From CAZADH01 sp964483805 (GTDB lineage Bacteria > Muiribacteriota > Ozemobacteria > Ozemobacterales > Ozemobacteraceae), in the NCBI GenBank assembly GCA_964483805.1, contig CAZADH010000202.1, positions 1 to 11,505 on the forward strand: a stretch of 11,505 nt of DNA. Direction: 5' to 3'. Below, piece by piece: positions 1-8,179 of this stretch. Made by a program: the position numbers and the translations under genes. Within the stretch, counting starts at the first letter, position 1, and each line of letters starts with the position of its first letter. The notes beneath the pieces were generated by a model that saw only the letters and a list, made by a program, of their open reading frames with translations, did not search any database and was not told where the DNA came from.

Positions 1-927
1 CCTCAGGGTTCCGGCAGTGGTGAAGGCAGTGAGGCTCCCGGTTTCCTGCGCTGGGAGCGGGTCAACGTCCTGATCATCGTGACCATCCTGTTGCTGTTCG
101 TGGGTGCGTATACGTTCAGCGCCCAACGCGGCAAGCAGCACTTCATTCGTCGCATCGGCGGTCTGGCTGCCGTCGATGACGCGATCGGTCGTGCCACCGA
201 AATGGGCAAGCCGGTGCTCTACGTGCCGGGCATCATGGACATGGACGACATTCAGACGATCGCCGGCGTGACGATTCTGGGTCACGTCGCCAAGAAGACG
301 GCCGAGTACGACACGCCGCTGTGGGCGCCGATGACACGGTCGTTCACCATGTCGGTGGCGCAAGAGGTCGTGAAGCAGGCGTATCTCGAGAAGGGCCGCG
401 CCGACGCTTTCCGCGCCGACCGTATCAACTACCTGACCGACGACCAGTTCGGTTACGTCGCGGGTGTCGGCGGCATCATGATGCGCGAGAAACCGGCGGC
501 GTGCTTCTACCTGGGCACGTTCTACGCCGAGTCGCTGATTCTTGCCGAAACGGGCAACTCGGTCGGTGCGATCCAGATCGCCGGTACGGCCGAGCCGTCG
601 CAGATTCCGTTCTTCGTCGCCGCATGCGATTACACCCTGATCGGTGAAGAGCTGTTCGCGGCCTCGGCCTACCTGTCGCGCAATCCGCAGGAAGTCGGGT
701 CGCTCAAGGGCCAAGACATGTCGAAGCTGCTGATCATGGCGGCCATCCTCGTGGGTGCCGTCGCGGCCAGCGTGGCGCCCAAGACGATGGGTCCCGATCC
801 GAAGAAGGTTGTGCCCGCATCCGAGCAGGTCAAGGGCGATGCCCAGCATTCGCAGGCGAAAGCCGATGCGCCGAAATCGATCTTCCAGCGCGCGGCCGAG
901 ACCTACCTGAGCGCGTTCACGCACTGA
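1..927 (+). CDS. DUF6754-like membrane protein, 5'-truncated
   Basis: The frame is open from base 1, so the gene starts upstream; 308 codons are visible. GTG at 79 is an internal codon inside the first membrane segment, not a credible start. In visible-residue numbering: a Gly/Ser/Glu linker (1-14), a membrane helix (about 21-38), an alpha/beta-looking domain (about 50-240) with GRATEMGKPVLYVPG and IQIAGTAEPSQIPFFVAACDY segments, a second helix (about 242-259), then a Lys/Asp/Ala-rich, probably disordered tail ending in a short amphipathic helix. The RIGGL-AxDDAIGRATEMG-KPVLYVPG block resembles the DUF6754 family as I remember it, whose function is not established. It is the first visible gene of the train and ends 18 bases before the next start. 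The family call is from memory; the membrane topology is seen directly. Confidence 0.75.
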   Translation, partial: PQGSGSGEGSEAPGFLRWERVNVLIIVTILLLFVGAYTFSAQRGKQHFIRRIGGLAAVDDAIGRATEMGKPVLYVPGIMDMDDIQTIAGVTILGHVAKKTAEYDTPLWAPMTRSFTMSVAQEVVKQAYLEKGRADAFRADRINYLTDDQFGYVAGVGGIMMREKPAACFYLGTFYAESLILAETGNSVGAIQIAGTAEPSQIPFFVAACDYTLIGEELFAASAYLSRNPQEVGSLKGQDMSKLLIMAAILVGAVAASVAPKTMGPDPKKVVPASEQVKGDAQHSQAKADAPKSIFQRAAETYLSAFTH

Positions 928-945
928 TCCAGGAGAACATAGACC

Positions 946-1803
946 ATGTTGTTCGTAAAACGCACTCTGCCTCTGATCGTATGTTTCATCACCGGCATGA
1001 TCATGATCGTGTCGTTCTTTACCGCGAATCCGAGCGTCAAAGAGCTCGAGAGCAAGCTGCCGGAGTGGGCGCAGATCATCTACGCGTTCACCATGATTCT
1101 CGGTGCACTGAGCCTGTTGGTGATCAACTTCAACAAGATTCAACGAAAAGTCGACGGCTACGGCTACAATATCGTACTGATTGTGGGTTTCGTGGTCATG
1201 GCGACGTTGGGGTTCCTGGCGCCGGTTCAACCGACCCTGACCCAGGGTGAGACCTACGTCTTCACGCCGACCGGCAAGCCGGTCAAGGTCGAGTTGATCA
1301 AGAACAACCCCAAAGGTGGCATCGATAGCGTCGATGTGGCGTTTCTCAAAGACGACGGCACGCCGGTGCTCGATGACAAGAACCAGCCGCTCAAAATGGA
1401 AGTGCAGCCCAACAGCTTGCAGACCGGGTTTTTCGCCTGGTTGACCAAGCTGTGGAAGGTGATGTTCGACGGCATCTTCAAGGCCGCGAGCGCGACGATG
1501 TTCTCGCTGCTGGCGTTCTTCGTGGCGTCGGCGTCGTTCCGCGCGTTCCGCGTGAAGTCGCAGGAAGCCGCGTTGCTGATGGTCACCGCCTTCCTGGTCA
1601 TGATCGGGAACGTGCCGCTGGGCAACTACCTCGATCCGCTGTTGATGGGCATGGGCACGATGGCCAGCCTCAAAGAGTGGATCCTCAACGTGCCGAGCAG
1701 TGCCGCGCAGAGCGCCATTCTGATCGGCGCTACGCTCGGTTACCTGTCGGCGTCGCTCAAGATCCTGTTGGGTGTTGAGCGCTCGTATCTCGGCGGCGAG
1801 TAA
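946..1803 (+). CDS. polytopic membrane protein of the MutL-associated cluster
   Basis: A 285-residue protein I do not recognise by name. Hydrophobic segments lie at about residues 8-26, 44-62, 74-92, 180-199, 207-226 and 253-277, suggesting six membrane helices. Between helices three and four is a soluble loop of about 70 residues (95-165) rich in beta-type and charged residues (YVFTPTGKPVKVELI, then a stretch with several Asp and Lys). The ATG has AGGAGA at 931-936, nine bases upstream. It sits 18 bases after the DUF6754-like gene and 11 bases before the next gene, so co-transcription is very likely. No catalytic motif is evident. It may be a structural or channel-like subunit of a membrane complex with its neighbours; that role is inference. 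Confidence 0.8.
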   Translation: MLFVKRTLPLIVCFITGMIMIVSFFTANPSVKELESKLPEWAQIIYAFTMILGALSLLVINFNKIQRKVDGYGYNIVLIVGFVVMATLGFLAPVQPTLTQGETYVFTPTGKPVKVELIKNNPKGGIDSVDVAFLKDDGTPVLDDKNQPLKMEVQPNSLQTGFFAWLTKLWKVMFDGIFKAASATMFSLLAFFVASASFRAFRVKSQEAALLMVTAFLVMIGNVPLGNYLDPLLMGMGTMASLKEWILNVPSSAAQSAILIGATLGYLSASLKILLGVERSYLGGE

Positions 1804-1814
1804 GGAGACGAACC

Positions 1815-2714
1815 ATGATTGACTGGTTGATCAACCTCAAGACCCTCGATCGCCGCATCATCTTCATTTTCGTTGCTGTGGCCGTTATCGTGCCGATGGT
1901 CAAACCGATCGGGTTCCCGATCAAGCCGTCGGTGAACGTGCAAAAGCTGTTCGACTTCGTCGATGGCCTGCCCGAGGGGCAGCGCAATCAACTGTCGTTC
2001 GATTACGATCCGGCCTCGATGCCCGAGCTGCATCCGGGCGCCATCGCCATCATCGCGCACATGTTCGAGAAGAAGCAGCGCGTGATCTGCACGGCGAACT
2101 GGCCGGTCGGTGGCGACATGGCCGATCAGGCGATCGAGTCGGGCAAGAAGATGTACGAGACCAAGATGCGCGCTGCCGGCAAAGAGCCGCGCAAGCTCGA
2201 GGCGGGCATCGATTACGTGAACCTCGGTTACAAGCCGGGCGTGTTGATTCACATCAAGCGTCTGGTCAAAGATTTCCTGGCGCCGTATCCGACCGACAAG
2301 GCCGGCAACATGACGCGCAGCATGGCGATCTTCAAGAACAACGTGCCCAAAAAAGAGGGTGAGCCGACCCGGTTCGGGTTCGATGACATCGGCATCATCG
2401 TAAGTTTCACTGCCGGCACGGGCGGCATCGAGGCCTACATTTCGCTGGCGTCGGAGCACAATCGGCCGATGGCGGCGGGGTGCACTTCGGTCAACATTCC
2501 GCGTTTCTACACCTACGTGCAGACCGGTCAGCTCAAGGGGATGAACGGTGGCATGCCGGGGGCGGCGGAATACGAGAAGCTCGTGGGTGTTCCGGGAACT
2601 GCAACATCGGGTATGGACAGTCAATCGGTCACGCACCTGGTCATCATTCTGTTCATTCTTCTTGGCAACGCGGGCTATCTGGCCGAGCGCAGCCGCGAGA
2701 AGAAACGCGCCTGA
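1815..2714 (+). CDS. bitopic membrane protein with central alpha/beta domain
   Basis: A 299-residue protein with one membrane helix near each end (about 14-30 and 272-290) and a soluble domain of about 240 residues between them. The domain alternates strand-like and helix-like stretches, including IAIIAHMFEKKQRVICTANW (77-96), GVLIHIKRLVKDFLAPYPT (142-160) and DIGIIVSFTAGTGGIEAYIS (191-210). A Gly-rich segment runs from about 241 to 262, and the C-terminus is basic (ERSREKKRA). The layout (helix, alpha/beta domain, helix, short charged tail) parallels the gene ending at 927, so the two may be distant paralogues. The ribosome site AAGGAG (1802-1807) overlaps the stop codon of the upstream gene, which suggests translational coupling. 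Function unknown; no enzyme signature recognised. Confidence 0.8.
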   Translation: MIDWLINLKTLDRRIIFIFVAVAVIVPMVKPIGFPIKPSVNVQKLFDFVDGLPEGQRNQLSFDYDPASMPELHPGAIAIIAHMFEKKQRVICTANWPVGGDMADQAIESGKKMYETKMRAAGKEPRKLEAGIDYVNLGYKPGVLIHIKRLVKDFLAPYPTDKAGNMTRSMAIFKNNVPKKEGEPTRFGFDDIGIIVSFTAGTGGIEAYISLASEHNRPMAAGCTSVNIPRFYTYVQTGQLKGMNGGMPGAAEYEKLVGVPGTATSGMDSQSVTHLVIILFILLGNAGYLAERSREKKRA

Positions 2715-2734
2715 CGGAATAGGAGAACGAAGCA

Positions 2735-3412
2735 ATGTACGAAACAATCACTGTCTGGATTGGCGCGATTGTCACCATCGGCATCTTCTCGTTCCTGTGG
2801 CGCGACAACCCGTTGTATCGCTTCATGGAACATCTCTTCGTCGGTGTTTCGGCCGGCTACTACTTCAGCTCGATCGAGTTTCACCAGATCTTGAAGCCGC
2901 AGTTGTTGCGCAAGGTGATCCCGTCGTACTGGGGCCTGACCGATGAGCCGAACTACTACCTGTTGATCCCCACGGCGTTGGGCATCCTCATGCTGTTCCG
3001 CCTGGTGCCGTCGGTCTCCTGGATGAGCCGCGTGACCATCGCGTTTGTCATGGGGATGGGCACGGGCCTGACCATCGTCACCGGCACGCAGGAGTATCTG
3101 ATTCCGCAGATGCGCAAAGCGATGGTGCCGCTGTTCGTGCAGGGTGATTCGTTCTGGCCGTCGCTGTTGGCCTCGGCTTCGAACTGGATCCTCGTCATCG
3201 GCTCGATCGCCTGTCTGTTCTATTTCTTCTTCTCGACCGACCACCATGGCGCGGTGTATGGCACCACGGCCCGCATTGGTATCTTCTACCTGATGATCTC
3301 GTTCGGCGCCGCCTTCGGCGCGACGGTCATGGGTCGTATTTCGTTGTTGATCGGCCGGTTCTATTTCCTCTTACACGAGTTCCTCTACGCCAAGATACTT
3401 GGCATGGGTTGA
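2735..3412 (+). CDS. polytopic membrane protein
   Basis: A 225-residue, very hydrophobic protein, not recognised by name. Probable membrane helices lie at about residues 3-22, 74-92, 98-117, 147-167 and 180-200, with weaker candidates at 32-49 and 203-218. A polar stretch, RDNPLYRFMEHLFVG (23-37), follows the first helix and may be a conserved family signature. TGTQEYLIPQM (116-126) and STDHHGAVYG (167-176) look like inter-helix loops. The start ATG has AGGAGA at 2721-2726 with eight bases of spacing. It lies 20 bases after the preceding gene and 49 before the next, the widest gap in the train. Its company of membrane proteins and an ATPase suggests it is an integral subunit of one complex; that is inferred. 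Confidence 0.8.
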   Translation: MYETITVWIGAIVTIGIFSFLWRDNPLYRFMEHLFVGVSAGYYFSSIEFHQILKPQLLRKVIPSYWGLTDEPNYYLLIPTALGILMLFRLVPSVSWMSRVTIAFVMGMGTGLTIVTGTQEYLIPQMRKAMVPLFVQGDSFWPSLLASASNWILVIGSIACLFYFFFSTDHHGAVYGTTARIGIFYLMISFGAAFGATVMGRISLLIGRFYFLLHEFLYAKILGMG

Positions 3413-3461
3413 CGGGGCAGGCTGCACGGACGCGCGAGTGAGTCGGCAGGAGTAACCGGTC

Positions 3462-3881
3462 ATGGGCATGTGGACGATTCCGAAGTCCGGTGACACCGGT
3501 CGCTTCACCCCCGAGCAGCTCGACGCGTTCGTGCAGAGCCTTGCCCGTGGCGTGGTGCGGCGCCGCATGGCGGTGCCCGCCGTATTGCTTCTCGAGTTCT
3601 GCAAACCGCTCTCGTTTGTGGGAGCCTCGCTGGTGCAGTTCTTCACGCCGGTATTCGACATGTTGGTCGATCCCGACAGCGTCGAGAAGCTGCACACGGT
3701 GTTGGGAGATCGCGAACGGGTCGAGACCTTGTTGACGACCATCGAGACGATGGCCAGGGAAGACGAGTCCAAGACGCAGGCGGATGCTGGGCCGGCGGCA
3801 CCCACAGTGGCGGCCGATCCTAAAACTGCGGCGGGTGGGGCAGGTTCCCCGACGCCGACGTCCGCTGACCAAGGAAGGTGA
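3462..3881 (+). CDS. small protein with hydrophobic core and Ala/Pro tail
   Basis: A 139-residue protein. Residues 16-35 form a polar, basic helix (TPEQLDAFVQSLARGVVRRR). Residues 37-70 are hydrophobic but broken by charge and proline (FCKPLSFVGASLVQFFTP), more like a membrane-surface or re-entrant segment than a clean transmembrane helix. Residues 72-100 look like a charged amphipathic helix (LGDRERVETLLTTIETMARE). The last 35 or so residues are Ala/Pro/Thr/Gly-rich and probably disordered. AGGAG at 3448-3452 lies nine bases before the ATG. The stop codon TGA at 3879-3881 sits within the ribosome-site region of the ATPase gene that follows, so the pair is probably coupled. It could be a membrane adaptor for the ATPase; that is inferred from position only. 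Confidence 0.72.
   Translation: MGMWTIPKSGDTGRFTPEQLDAFVQSLARGVVRRRMAVPAVLLLEFCKPLSFVGASLVQFFTPVFDMLVDPDSVEKLHTVLGDRERVETLLTTIETMAREDESKTQADAGPAAPTVAADPKTAAGGAGSPTPTSADQGR
3871..3881 (+). promoter_or_regulatory. ribosome binding site deciding the ATPase start
   Basis: The stretch AAGGAAGGTGA closely matches the anti-Shine-Dalgarno complement, with its AAGGTGA half ending eight bases before ATG 3890. The alternative GTG at 3878 lies inside this site and could not use it, so ATG 3890 is preferred. The site also contains the stop codon of the preceding gene. Confidence 0.6.
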
Positions 3882-3889
3882 CACAACGC

Positions 3890-5704
3890 ATGAAGAAGCC
3901 TGAAGAGATCAAGAGTATTCTCGCTACCGACTGTGGCAGCACGACGACCAAGGCGATCTTGATCGAGCGTGAAGCCGACGGCACCTACCGCCTCAAGATT
4001 CGCGGCGAGGCGCCGACGACGGTCGAAGCCCCGGCGGAAGACGTGACCAAGGGCGTGCTCAATGCCGTCTCCGAGGTTCAGGAGCTGGCCGGTCGCCCAA
4101 TCCTCGACGAGACGGGCGAGAACATCATCAAGCCGCGCCAGGGCGACAAGGGCGTCGATATCTACATTTCGACCAGTTCGGCCGGCGGCGGTTTGCAGAT
4201 GATGGTGGCGGGTGTGGTCAAGACGATGACCGGCGAGTCGGCGACCCGCGCCGCGCTCGGTGCCGGCGCCATCGTCATGGACGTCATGGCCACCAACGAC
4301 GGTCGTCTGCCGCACGAGAAGATCGCGCGCATTCGGCATCTGCGCCCCGACATGATTCTGTTGTCGGGTGGTGTCGATGGCGGCACGACCTCGCACGTGG
4401 TCGAGTTGGCCGAAGCGATTGCGGCAGCGAGTCCGAAAGCCCGTCTGGGCGTGGGATACGAGTTGCCGGTCTTGTATGCCGGCAACGTCGATGCCCGGCC
4501 GATCGTCAAAGACCGGCTCGAGAAGAAGGTGGCGCTCGACATCACCGACAACCTGCGGCCGAGCCTCGAGAAAGAGAATCTGATGCCGGCGCGGCACAAG
4601 ATTCAGCATCTGTTTCTCGAACACGTCATGAGCCATGCGCCCGGGTATCCGAACCTGATGCGCATGACCGACGTCGACATCATGCCGACGCCGGGCGCGG
4701 TCGGCGACATCATGCAGTTGATTGCGAAGAAGAAGGGCATCACCGTGGTCGGCGCCGACATCGGCGGGGCCACGACCGACGTCTTCTCTGTGTTCCAAGG
4801 TATTTACAATAAGTCGGTGAGTGCCAACTACGGCATGAGCTATTCGATCAGCAACGTGTTTGTCGAAGCCGGCATCGATGCAATCATGCGCTGGGTGCCG
4901 TTCGATATGGACGAACGCGACCTGCGCAACCGCGTGAAGAACAAGATGATCCGGCCGACCACGATTCCGTCGCTGCTCGAAGAGTTGGTGGTCGAACAGG
5001 CCTGCGCTCGCGAGGCGTTGCGGTTGTCGTTCGACCAGCACAAGAGCCTGGCCGTCGGTCTCAAGGGCGTACAGCAAGAACGCACGATCGGCGATGTATT
5101 TACGCAGACCTCGACCGGCCAGTCGCTGGTCAACCTCAAAGACCTCAACATGCTGATCGGTTCCGGTGGCGTGTTGTCGCACGCACCGCGGCGCGCACAG
5201 TCGGCGATGATGATGATCGACAGCTTCCTGCCCGAAGGCGTCACCGACCTGACGGTCGACTCGATCTTCATGATGCCGCAGTTGGGCGTGCTGGCCAAGG
5301 TGCACGAGAAGGCGGCTCTCGATGTCTTCGAAAAAGACTGTCTGATTTATCTGGGTACTTGTATTGCTCCGGTCGGCAATTTGAAATACGGCGCACCGGC
5401 CTTGACCGTCGAATTAAAGTTGCCCAACGGGTCGACCGACAAGCGGCGCTTCAACTTCGGTGAGCTGAATCTGATCAAACTCGGGGTCGGCGAAACAGCC
5501 CACGCTGTATTGACGCCCGAGGGCGGTCTCGACATGGGCAACGGACCGAACAAGCCGTTCGAGGCCAAACTCAACGGCGGTGTCGTCGGACTGATCTTCG
5601 ACACCCGCGGTCGTCAGCCGTTCACCCTGCCCGAGGACAAAGCCACGCGTATCGCCAAATTGCGCGAGTGGAACAAAGTTCTCGACCTGTATCCGGCGCT
5701 CTGA
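3890..5704 (+). CDS. MutL/GlmL-family ASKHA ATPase (glutamate mutase L-like)
   Basis: A 604-residue protein (608 if the in-frame GTG at 3878 were used). The sequence shows an actin/Hsp70/hexokinase-type nucleotide fold. The phosphate-1 loop DCGSTTTK is at residues 14-21, SGGVDGGTTSHVVELAEAI begins at about 159, the second phosphate motif DIGGATTD is at 290-297, and a Gly-rich adenosine-type loop GSGGVLSHAPR begins at 424. This pattern and length match the 'glutamate mutase L' family, whose clostridial members sit between the mutase subunits and are thought to be ATP-dependent reactivating factors for the B12 enzyme. Here no B12-binding or catalytic mutase gene is visible. The neighbours are membrane proteins, so a role as the ATPase of an envelope complex is plausible but inferred. 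No membrane segment is seen; it is probably cytoplasmic. The family call is firm, the function is not. Confidence 0.9.
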   Translation: MKKPEEIKSILATDCGSTTTKAILIEREADGTYRLKIRGEAPTTVEAPAEDVTKGVLNAVSEVQELAGRPILDETGENIIKPRQGDKGVDIYISTSSAGGGLQMMVAGVVKTMTGESATRAALGAGAIVMDVMATNDGRLPHEKIARIRHLRPDMILLSGGVDGGTTSHVVELAEAIAAASPKARLGVGYELPVLYAGNVDARPIVKDRLEKKVALDITDNLRPSLEKENLMPARHKIQHLFLEHVMSHAPGYPNLMRMTDVDIMPTPGAVGDIMQLIAKKKGITVVGADIGGATTDVFSVFQGIYNKSVSANYGMSYSISNVFVEAGIDAIMRWVPFDMDERDLRNRVKNKMIRPTTIPSLLEELVVEQACAREALRLSFDQHKSLAVGLKGVQQERTIGDVFTQTSTGQSLVNLKDLNMLIGSGGVLSHAPRRAQSAMMMIDSFLPEGVTDLTVDSIFMMPQLGVLAKVHEKAALDVFEKDCLIYLGTCIAPVGNLKYGAPALTVELKLPNGSTDKRRFNFGELNLIKLGVGETAHAVLTPEGGLDMGNGPNKPFEAKLNGGVVGLIFDTRGRQPFTLPEDKATRIAKLREWNKVLDLYPAL

Positions 5705-5720
5705 GCGAGGAGACACAACC

Positions 5721-6848
5721 ATGGCACATGCATATACTCCCGGCCTCAAGGTCGTTGAAAAGTCGATGTTCAAGAAAGACCGCAAGTTGCCGCTGCAGGG
5801 CGACGTGCTGGTGAAAAAGGGCGAGATGGTCAAGGCCGAAACGGTTGTGGCGGCCACCTACCTGCCCGGCAACGTGCAGGCGGTCAACATTGCCAACCTG
5901 CTCGGTCTCGAGCCGCACGAGATCAAAGACTACATGAAGATGAAGGCGGGCGACAAACTCGAGAAGGGTGACATCATCGCCGAAACCCCCGGCCTGTGGG
6001 GATTCTTCAAAACCACGGTGCCGTCGCCGATCGAGGGATTGATCGAGAACGTATCGGATGTCACCGGGCAGGTCATGCTGCGCGAGCCGCCGATTCCGGT
6101 CGAGGTCAGCGCCTATGTCGATGGTCGCGTCGAAGAGATCTACCCGGGCGAAGGCGTCGAGATGGCGGCGATTGCGGCATACATACAAGGTATTTTCGGT
6201 ATTGGTGGTGAAGTTACGGCGCCGTTGGCGATGGCCTCGACCTCGCCCACCGATGTGCTCGACGAGAGCCGCATCAAGCCGGAGTTTGCCGGCAAGATCA
6301 TCGTCGGTGGCAGTTTCGTGACCGCCGGCGGCATCAAGAAGGCGATCGACACCGGGGTCAAAGGCATCGTCGTCGGCGGTTTCGATGCCCAGGATCTGAT
6401 GGAGTTCCTCGGTCATGATCTGGGCGTGGCGATCACCGGTGCCGAGCAGAAGGGGTTGACCCTGGTGGTCACCGAGGGCTTCGGCAAGATCAACATGGCA
6501 CGCAAGACCTTCGATCTGCTGTCGCGGCATGCCGGCAAGAAGACCAGCATCAATGGCGCCACGCAGATTCGCGCGGGCGTCATTCGACCCGAGGTCGTGA
6601 TTCCGCTCGAGGGCGAGAAGCTCGAGTCCGACAAGAAAACCCACGAGATGCTGGGCATGGACGTCGGCAGCCCCGTGCGCATCATTCGCGAACCGCACTT
6701 CGGCAAGATCGCCAAGGTCGTGCGCCTGCCGGTCGAACCGGCAAAAATCGCGACTGAGGCCAAGGTGCGCACCGTCGAGATCGAGTTGCTCGACAGCAAG
6801 GAGCGCTGTGTGTTGCCGCGCGCCAACGTCGAGTTGATCGAAGAGTGA
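5721..6848 (+). CDS. lipoyl-like/KOW-like domain protein following MutL
   Basis: A 375-residue soluble protein with no signal peptide or membrane helix. The N-terminal part carries hammerhead-like segments reminiscent of biotinyl/lipoyl or RnfC-type barrel-sandwich folds: PLQGDVLVKKGEMVKAETVV (24-43), MKAGDKLEKGDIIAETPG (74-91), VPSPIEGLIENVSDVTGQV (100-118) and VSAYVDGRVEEIYPGEGVEM (129-148). No lipoylatable Lys in a classic DKA context is seen, so a cofactor role is unlikely. Residues 190-260 look alpha/beta with Gly-rich turns (GKIIVGGSFVTAGGIKKAI). The C-terminus (314-373, GSPVRIIREPHFGKIAKVV onward) resembles a KOW/NusG-type barrel. GAGGAGA at 5707-5713 gives good initiation, and the gap to the ATPase gene is 16 bases. 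It is probably a cytoplasmic partner of the ATPase; exact role unknown. Confidence 0.78.
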   Translation: MAHAYTPGLKVVEKSMFKKDRKLPLQGDVLVKKGEMVKAETVVAATYLPGNVQAVNIANLLGLEPHEIKDYMKMKAGDKLEKGDIIAETPGLWGFFKTTVPSPIEGLIENVSDVTGQVMLREPPIPVEVSAYVDGRVEEIYPGEGVEMAAIAAYIQGIFGIGGEVTAPLAMASTSPTDVLDESRIKPEFAGKIIVGGSFVTAGGIKKAIDTGVKGIVVGGFDAQDLMEFLGHDLGVAITGAEQKGLTLVVTEGFGKINMARKTFDLLSRHAGKKTSINGATQIRAGVIRPEVVIPLEGEKLESDKKTHEMLGMDVGSPVRIIREPHFGKIAKVVRLPVEPAKIATEAKVRTVEIELLDSKERCVLPRANVELIEE

Positions 6849-6850
6849 CG

Positions 6851-8140
6851 ATGAGTCATCCGGTAGACAAACGCCCGGCCGGCGAGGCGCCCCCGGGCGG
6901 CGCTGTTCCTGTGGCCGAAAAGGAAGAGCTTCAGCGCGTCCTGCGCGAAGAATTGCTGCGGCAGAAAATCGCGCTCGGGCTTGAAGACGACGAGATCGAT
7001 CTGGGCGAGCTGTTCCGCACGGTCCTGCGGCACTGGAAGCTCTGGATCGTATTGCCTCTCATTGTGGCCGCACTCACCGCAGGGTACACCCTGACCCTGA
7101 AGAATCAGTACAAGGCGCAGACCACGTTGTTCGTGCATGCGAAAGGGCAGGGGGCCGCGGGTGGTCTGGCCGCGCTGCTCGGCGGGTCGCTGGGCGGCAT
7201 GTTGTCGATGGGGGCGCCGGGCGGCAGCGGGGCCGATTACCTGCTGTCGCTGCTCAAGAGCGACACCATGACCGAACGGATGATCCGCGACTTCAACCTG
7301 GCGACGCATCCGGCCATCGTCGGCGAGAAACCGTCGCCCGATATGCGGCGTGACGATTTGCTAAAAGCATTCGGAACCGGCATTGCCAACATCACCAAGG
7401 ATGCCAAGACCGGCCTCATCAACATTGCCGTCGAGACCACCGATGCCACCTTGTCGGCGACGCTCGCCAATGGGTACGCCGAGGTGCTCAATACGGTGAC
7501 CAAGGGCCCCGAGAAAGAGAAGCGGCGCTTCATCGAGAAGCAGTTGACCAAGGTCTCGGGCGAGCTGGCTGCCGCCGAGATGGCGTTGAAGGCTTTTCAA
7601 GACGAACACAAGCTCGTGGTCCTCGATGAACAGACCCGCCTGCTCGTGCAGAAGATGGCCGAGCTCGAGAGCGACCGCACCCGCGGCGAGATGACCGTCG
7701 CCATGCAAGACAGTATGTTGCAATCGCTCGGCCGCATGGCGAATCTGGTCAAGGTCGAGTCCGAGCGCATTTCGGAACTCGCCCGGCAACAGGTGTTGCG
7801 GGCGGCGATCGCGAGTCTGTCGGCGAAGCTGGCGAACCTGCCGGAGTTGGCGCTGCAATACACGAGGTTGACGCGTGAGCTGGCGGTCAAACAAAAGTTG
7901 TTTGGTATTCTCACCGAGCAACTCGAGATGGCGAAAATCTCGGAATCGGAAGAAAGCAGCCAGTTCGAGATCATCGATCGGGCCGTGCCGCCGCAGCGCA
8001 AGAGCAAGCCGGCGCGGGCGGTTACCGTGGTCATGGCTACGGTGGTTGCCGGCATGTTCGGGGTCTTCGCGGCCTTTGCCCTCGAGTTCTGGCGACGGCA
8101 GAAGGCCAAACCGGCCATGGTCTCGCCATCGACCGTTTGA
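6851..8140 (+). CDS. Wzz/GumC-type polysaccharide co-polymerase (chain-length determinant)
   Basis: A 429-residue inner-membrane protein with the Wzz layout. A cytoplasmic acidic helix (about 22-55) ends in DDEIDLGELFRTVLRHWK and is followed by membrane helix 1 (about 64-83). The periplasmic part begins with QYKAQTTLFV, has a Gly-rich loop (100-128) and long coiled-coil helices (about 205-365). The Pro-containing AVPPQRKSKPARA motif (378-390) precedes membrane helix 2 (about 391-411) and a short basic tail. Family members set the modal length of O-antigen or exopolysaccharide. No Walker kinase domain follows, so it is not a fused tyrosine kinase. The start could also be GTG 6845, overlapping the upstream stop by four bases; ATG 6851 has a weak GAAGAG just upstream. 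The close junction suggests translational coupling to the MutL cluster. No glycosyltransferase or Wzy gene is visible. Confidence 0.85.
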   Translation: MSHPVDKRPAGEAPPGGAVPVAEKEELQRVLREELLRQKIALGLEDDEIDLGELFRTVLRHWKLWIVLPLIVAALTAGYTLTLKNQYKAQTTLFVHAKGQGAAGGLAALLGGSLGGMLSMGAPGGSGADYLLSLLKSDTMTERMIRDFNLATHPAIVGEKPSPDMRRDDLLKAFGTGIANITKDAKTGLINIAVETTDATLSATLANGYAEVLNTVTKGPEKEKRRFIEKQLTKVSGELAAAEMALKAFQDEHKLVVLDEQTRLLVQKMAELESDRTRGEMTVAMQDSMLQSLGRMANLVKVESERISELARQQVLRAAIASLSAKLANLPELALQYTRLTRELAVKQKLFGILTEQLEMAKISESEESSQFEIIDRAVPPQRKSKPARAVTVVMATVVAGMFGVFAAFALEFWRRQKAKPAMVSPSTV

Positions 8141-8179
8141 TGCCCATTAAGTAGTTTACGCGCGTTCACTATACGAACC

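Noticed and set aside
79..927. GTG at 79 as the start of the first gene
   Set aside because: The frame is open to base 1 and the GTG codon lies inside the first membrane segment, so the gene is truncated by the window rather than starting here.
1740..2747. 335-codon minus-strand open frame
   Set aside because: Composition is Arg/His/Asp-rich and it mirrors a well-supported plus-strand membrane gene with a ribosome site.
3878..3892. GTG 3878 as the ATPase start
   Set aside because: It lies inside the ribosome site itself; ATG 3890 has correct spacing and places the DCGSTTTK motif at the usual distance from the N-terminus.
3371..5305. 644-codon open frame on the minus strand opposite the ATPase gene
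   Set aside because: Its translation is rich in His, Arg, Asp and Val with no domain pattern, typical of the mirror frame of a GC-rich gene. The plus strand carries clear ATPase motifs here.
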